DNA of 16,403 bases from an uncultured Zetaproteobacteria bacterium (lineage in GTDB: Bacteria; Pseudomonadota; Zetaproteobacteria; Mariprofundales; Mariprofundaceae), in assembly GCA_947311795.1 (NCBI GenBank), contig CAMZLX010000157.1, forward strand, positions 1 to 16,403, read 5' to 3'. Position 1 is the first letter of the stretch; every line of letters begins with the position of its first letter. The position numbers and the translations under genes were made by a program. This document shows, piece after piece, positions 13,608 to 16,403 of the stretch. Under the pieces are notes generated by a model. That model worked only from the letters and a program-made list of their open reading frames with translations. It ran no database searches and was not told where the DNA came from.

Positions 13608-14078
13608 TTAACAGTGGCTTCCGCTCATGTATTGTTGTACGGATGCCTTTTCAGTATTCATGTGGCGCACAATATCAGCGGCGCGTTTCAAAAGCGTAAG
13701 GAAGGTTAAGTTGACCAAACCTTTATCTTCTTTTTTCATGTCCATGAAAGCTTTTCTAGAGAGTTTGTAAACCAAGCAGGGCTCTTTGGCAGTAACAGTT
13801 GCACTTGCCGTTTCCTTTGAAATAAAGCTCATTTCACCAATTAAATCACCAGTTTTTGCAATGCCGATGTTAATGTGTTCACCATTTTGTTCATTATCAA
13901 TGCTTACGCTTCCATAATTGATGATATAAACAGTATGGCTTTCTTGACCTTGTTGAATAATCACATCACCCATTTGGTAAAGTACAGCTTCAAACTTTTT
14001 GCAGACCAAAGCTTTTTGTTTTTCACTCAAGTGTTCTTTAAAAAAGTGCTTCTCTAACCACTCGCAATTGATGTCCAT
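13608..14078 (-). CDS. Stand-alone cyclic-nucleotide-binding-fold protein (copy 1)
   Basis: 156 residues, the tandem paralogue of the protein at 13029-13499 and probably derived by duplication. It has the same layout: an N-terminal helix with WLEKHFFKEHLS, a single cNMP-fold beta-roll containing GDVIIQQG, YIINYGSVSID and GDLIGEMSFISKETASATV, then a helical tail ending MNTEKASVQQYMSG. The cassette arginine is again absent (T-A-S-A). There is no DNA-binding or enzyme domain. The start is supported by GGAGG four nt before ATG 14078. A 9-bp inverted repeat lies just upstream of that ribosome-binding site. The 108-bp gap to the second copy contains no clear terminator, so the pair may be cotranscribed. 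Function unknown. Confidence 0.85.
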   Translation of the reverse strand: MDINCEWLEKHFFKEHLSEKQKALVCKKFEAVLYQMGDVIIQQGQESHTVYIINYGSVSIDNEQNGEHINIGIAKTGDLIGEMSFISKETASATVTAKEPCLVYKLSRKAFMDMKKEDKGLVNLTFLTLLKRAADIVRHMNTEKASVQQYMSGSHC

Positions 14079-14088
14079 AAAACCTCCG

Positions 14089-14114
14089 CACTATCTAAAT
14101 AAGGATAGATAGTG
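14089..14114. promoter_or_regulatory. 9-bp perfect inverted repeat in front of the cNMP-fold pair
   Basis: CACTATCTA (14089-14097) and TAGATAGTG (14106-14114) form a perfect inverted repeat with an 8-nt centre, in the 53-bp gap between ispB and the first cNMP-fold gene. It abuts the ribosome-binding site of the latter. There is no T run to the minus-strand side, so it is not a classical terminator. It could be an operator or an RNA stem controlling translation. Confidence 0.55.
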
Positions 14115-14131
14115 GTTCGTGCTTATGCAAG

Positions 14132-15121
14132 TTAGTAGGAACGTTGTGCTGAGAAGTGTGCTAGCTCACACAGTAGCTGTTTGATGCCTTGATTCGGCAC
14201 ATCAGGTAATAAGCTTATGGCACGAGAGGCATACACTTGTGCTTTTTGGATGGTGTAATCTGTGCCGCCGCACTGTAAAACTCTATCGCGAACCCATTCG
14301 CGGTCACCATCATAATATGGGTTTTCATCGCGCTCTGAAATGGTTTGTACACGCGCACGAAGTTCATCATCTTGGTTCATGGCGTGAATCAATGGTAATG
14401 TAATTTTGCCTTCTTCCAAATCATGACCCACAGGTTTGCCCGCAGCTTCTGCATCGGATAAATAATCCAAAGCATCATCCATGAGTTGAAAGGCAACACC
14501 CAAACACATGCCGTATTCCGCCATATCTTTGATGGTTTGCGCCGATTGCCCGCTCACATGCGCACCCACTTCTGCTGCGGCAGAAAATAGGATGGCGGTT
14601 TTACGTTCAATCACTTCAAGACACTCATCTTCGGTCATTTCCAAATGGAATGTTCGGGATAATTGCAGCACTTCGCCTTCAGCCAAGGCGTTGGTGACAT
14701 CGGACATGAGTTTTAACATGCCCATATCATCATCTTTGACCAACATTTGAAAGGAGCGGGAAAATAAATAATCACCCACCAAAACACTGGCTTGATTGCC
14801 CCAAACAGCATTGGCAGAAGGGTTGCTGCGCCTGAAATCGGATGAATCGACCACATCATCATGCAATAAAGATGCGGTGTGGATAAACTCAACCACCACG
14901 GCGAGTGGAATATGTCTATCACCCTTATAATCAAACATTTTGGCAATCAAAAGGCACAAAAGCGGGCGCATACGTTTGCCGCCACTATTGATAATATAGT
15001 GACCAATGGCAGGAATCATGGCGATGTCCGATTGAAGGTTGTCGTGAATGCAATCGTTCACGCGTTTCATATCATCGGTACATAATTTGATGGCTTGGTT
15101 TAGGGGGTTATCATTTTTCAC
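14132..15121 (-). CDS. ispB: Octaprenyl-diphosphate synthase-like trans-polyprenyl synthase
   Basis: 329 residues from GTG 15121, matching E. coli IspB in length and N-terminus. The frame is open further to 15202, but that would overlap the upstream phosphatase gene by 60 bp. It elongates farnesyl diphosphate with isopentenyl diphosphate to make the quinone side chain. Motifs: GGKRMRP (48-54), first aspartate motif LLHDDVVD (D88, D89, D92), AEGEVLQL (148-155), FQLMDDALDY (D215, D216, D219) and the lysine region KPVGHDLEEGK. Residues before the first aspartate motif are E-F-I-H-T-A-S-L, as in long-chain synthases. The start lacks a clear ribosome-binding site, and in-frame TTG codons at 15130 and 15157 are alternatives. 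Product chain length cannot be read from sequence. Confidence 0.92.
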   Translation of the reverse strand: MKNDNPLNQAIKLCTDDMKRVNDCIHDNLQSDIAMIPAIGHYIINSGGKRMRPLLCLLIAKMFDYKGDRHIPLAVVVEFIHTASLLHDDVVDSSDFRRSNPSANAVWGNQASVLVGDYLFSRSFQMLVKDDDMGMLKLMSDVTNALAEGEVLQLSRTFHLEMTEDECLEVIERKTAILFSAAAEVGAHVSGQSAQTIKDMAEYGMCLGVAFQLMDDALDYLSDAEAAGKPVGHDLEEGKITLPLIHAMNQDDELRARVQTISERDENPYYDGDREWVRDRVLQCGGTDYTIQKAQVYASRAISLLPDVPNQGIKQLLCELAHFSAQRSY

Positions 15122-15140
15122 AGGTGGCAAGCGTAGGATA

Positions 15141-15938
15141 TTAGTTGTTTTCGTCAACCAAACATAACCAAGCTTGATTGAGTGATGTGTTGGTGGTGGC
15201 AAGGATGGGGCAACTCAAACGCGCCTCGACAAAAGGATGGTTTCCAGAAAAATCAGTAACAACGCAATCTGCTTCTTCGGCTAACAATAAACCCGCCGCA
15301 TAATCCCAAAGCTTTTGTCCGCCATGGACAATAAATTGAGAGCGACCAGCCGCAAGCCAAGCCCATTCGAGTGCGCAAGTGCCGATATTGCGTTGGCTAC
15401 GGTAGTGTTTTTTTGTGACAAGTTGGATGGCAAGCGGCTGTTTAAGGCGTTTAAAATCCACAAAACCAATGCAGTCGCTTAAGGGTTTGTCGATGGGGAT
15501 TGGTGTGTAAGTCTCTTGATTGATGCGTAAGCCACTACCTAAAACGGCAGAAAACATTTCATCGCGTACAGGGTCATAAATGCAGGCGAGCACAGGTTTT
15601 CCATCTTTAATCAGGGCGATGGATATGGCAAACAATGGCATGGGCGTGGTGAAATTGCCTGTGCCATCGAGGGGGTCAACGCACCAAAACTTGCCGCCAT
15701 GATGCAGTGCTTTGCGTTGTTCTTCTTCGCTCATTTCTTCGCCAAGAAAACCAATGTTTGGGTGGATGTCATGCAAGGCTTGTTGGATAAAGGCTTGTGC
15801 TTTTTCATCGGTTTCGGTGACGATAGAGCCATCGCTTTTGCGCGTTTGGATTGAAGTTTGGCTGATAAAGGCAGGTAATAAAATATGCTGCCCAACTTCT
15901 TTGGCGATGTTTTCGACTTGGGATAACAGACTTAACAT
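15141..15938 (-). CDS. Inositol-monophosphatase-family phosphatase (SuhB/HisN/CysQ-like)
   Basis: 265 residues from ATG 15938; a longer frame to 15995 would overlap the upstream gene by 64 bp. The Li+-sensitive, Mg2+-dependent phosphatase motifs are all present: KSDGSIVTETD (34-44), GEE (66-68), the metal-binding CVDPLDGTGNF (86-96, D88 and D91) and LWDYAAGLLLAEEA near the C-terminus, which supplies the third metal aspartate. The substrate (inositol phosphate, histidinol phosphate or PAP) cannot be told from these motifs, so no symbol is given. The ATG sits within the last codons of the upstream PPOX-like gene (7-bp overlap with its stop), indicating coupling. ispB begins just after its stop. 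Confidence 0.9.
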   Translation of the reverse strand: MLSLLSQVENIAKEVGQHILLPAFISQTSIQTRKSDGSIVTETDEKAQAFIQQALHDIHPNIGFLGEEMSEEEQRKALHHGGKFWCVDPLDGTGNFTTPMPLFAISIALIKDGKPVLACIYDPVRDEMFSAVLGSGLRINQETYTPIPIDKPLSDCIGFVDFKRLKQPLAIQLVTKKHYRSQRNIGTCALEWAWLAAGRSQFIVHGGQKLWDYAAGLLLAEEADCVVTDFSGNHPFVEARLSCPILATTNTSLNQAWLCLVDENN

Positions 15939-16387
15939 AATGATTTCCATGCTTCTAAAGGAATTTGTCGTGCTTTGCCAAAGCCGCCTACCCAAAACAC
16001 AGCATCCACCTTAAATCGGTAGAGCGTGAAGTCAGGGAATGAAAATAAAGATTCTGCATCAGAGATGTTTTGCAAATAAGCCTTTTTATAATCTGCTTGT
16101 TCAGCTTCAGGCACAGCTTCGATATGCCCTGTAAAACTTAACCTTGGTAGTGCAAGCGGAGAGTTGTCAGGTGTTTCAGGTGTGCAAATCATTAGCCCTA
16201 CTTGAGTGCTGTTGTTTAAGTTTTTACTGTGTTTAGCAAGCCCTGATAAGTGCAGTACAATATCCCCTTGAAACACGGCATAAGGGCACATGCTGGTTTC
16301 AGGGGAGTTATCGCCTTGTGTACTTAAAAAAGCAATACGGGTGTTGCGCAATAATGTTTGAATATCAGCTTTCCAATCGTTGTTCAT
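15932..16387 (-). CDS. PPOX/HugZ-like flavin-binding split-barrel protein
   Basis: 151 residues of the pyridoxamine-5'-phosphate-oxidase-like split beta-barrel family. It starts with a helix and strand (IAFLSTQGDNSPETSMCPYA), then the second strand region VLHLSGLAKHSKNL, and ends with YRFKVDAVFWVGGFGKAR. The FWVGGFGKAR ending is characteristic of HugZ-like haem-utilisation and related FMN proteins, whose full-length members carry an extra domain absent here. The function (haem handling or a general flavin oxidoreductase) is undecided. The start is ATG 16387, 16 bp from the window edge, with no strong ribosome-binding site, so the promoter is outside or absent. Likely first of a three-gene run with the phosphatase and ispB. 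Confidence 0.8.
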   Translation of the reverse strand: MNNDWKADIQTLLRNTRIAFLSTQGDNSPETSMCPYAVFQGDIVLHLSGLAKHSKNLNNSTQVGLMICTPETPDNSPLALPRLSFTGHIEAVPEAEQADYKKAYLQNISDAESLFSFPDFTLYRFKVDAVFWVGGFGKARQIPLEAWKSLC

Positions 16388-16403
16388 GGGGTGTAACTTA
16401 CTG

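Noticed and set aside
13592..13620. AGCCAC/GTGGCT inverted repeat around the stop codon of the first cNMP-fold gene
   Set aside because: The loop is long and no T run follows on the minus strand, so it is not a convincing terminator.
15122..15202. Longer ispB frame starting at 15202
   Set aside because: It would overlap the upstream phosphatase by about 60 bp and add residues with no counterpart in the family; GTG 15121 fits the known N-terminus.
1..16403. CRISPR arrays, insertion sequences, phage genes, attachment sites
   Set aside because: No direct-repeat array, transposase, integrase or terminal inverted repeats were seen. Despite three tRNA genes, no tRNA fragment repeat suggesting an integration site was noticed.

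Overview
This window looks like chromosomal DNA of a Gram-negative, respiring bacterium, most likely a proteobacterium. It has outer-membrane lipoproteins, a Wza/Wzc-type capsule or exopolysaccharide export system, an octaprenyl-diphosphate-synthase-like gene for quinone side chains, and an overlapping mdh-sucC-sucD block for the TCA cycle. The moderate AT-richness and the thiL-pgpA-pncC and mdh-sucC-sucD arrangements would suit a marine iron-oxidiser-like proteobacterium such as a zetaproteobacterium. That placement is a guess and is not demonstrated by the sequence. Every complete gene is on the minus strand; only the recJ tail at the left edge is on the plus strand.

Layout, left to right. 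Bases 1-330 are the 3' end of recJ (+). Bases 348-6901 (-) are a compact four-gene polysaccharide cassette, transcribed right to left: an unusually large Wza-like outer-membrane lipoprotein, a Wzc-like tyrosine kinase/chain-length protein, a 61-residue membrane protein, and an O-antigen-ligase/Wzy-like polymerase. No glycosyltransferases are present. Bases 7093-7950 (-) form an apparent tRNA-mRNA-tRNA transcription unit: promoter, tRNA-Ser(TGA), a perfect hairpin, tRNA-Ser(GCT), a DUF2155-like lipoprotein gene whose ATG shares its A with the tRNA CCA end, tRNA-Arg(ACG), and a strong terminator. Bases 7976-11007 (-) hold mdh-sucC-sucD with overlapping junctions and a small terminator. Bases 11051-12946 (-) hold thiL-pgpA-pncC, also overlapping. 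Bases 12966-14114 (-) hold two tandem, about half-identical cyclic-nucleotide-binding-fold proteins with no DNA-binding domain, with a terminator after the second and a 9-bp inverted repeat before the first. Bases 14132-16387 (-) hold a PPOX/HugZ-like flavoprotein, an inositol-monophosphatase-family enzyme and ispB.

The most unusual object is the export lipoprotein at 4232-6901. One polypeptide joins a lipoprotein signal, seven FG-GAP/VCBS calcium-type motifs (a probable seven-bladed beta-propeller), an OmpA-type peptidoglycan-binding domain and a complete Wza-type export domain. With the tyrosine-tailed Wzc protein and the polymerase it suggests a dedicated extracellular polymer secretion machine whose outer-membrane part is anchored to peptidoglycan and carries a ring of propellers. 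Next in interest are the hybrid tRNA/lipoprotein operon and the pair of cNMP-fold proteins that both lack the phosphate-binding arginine.
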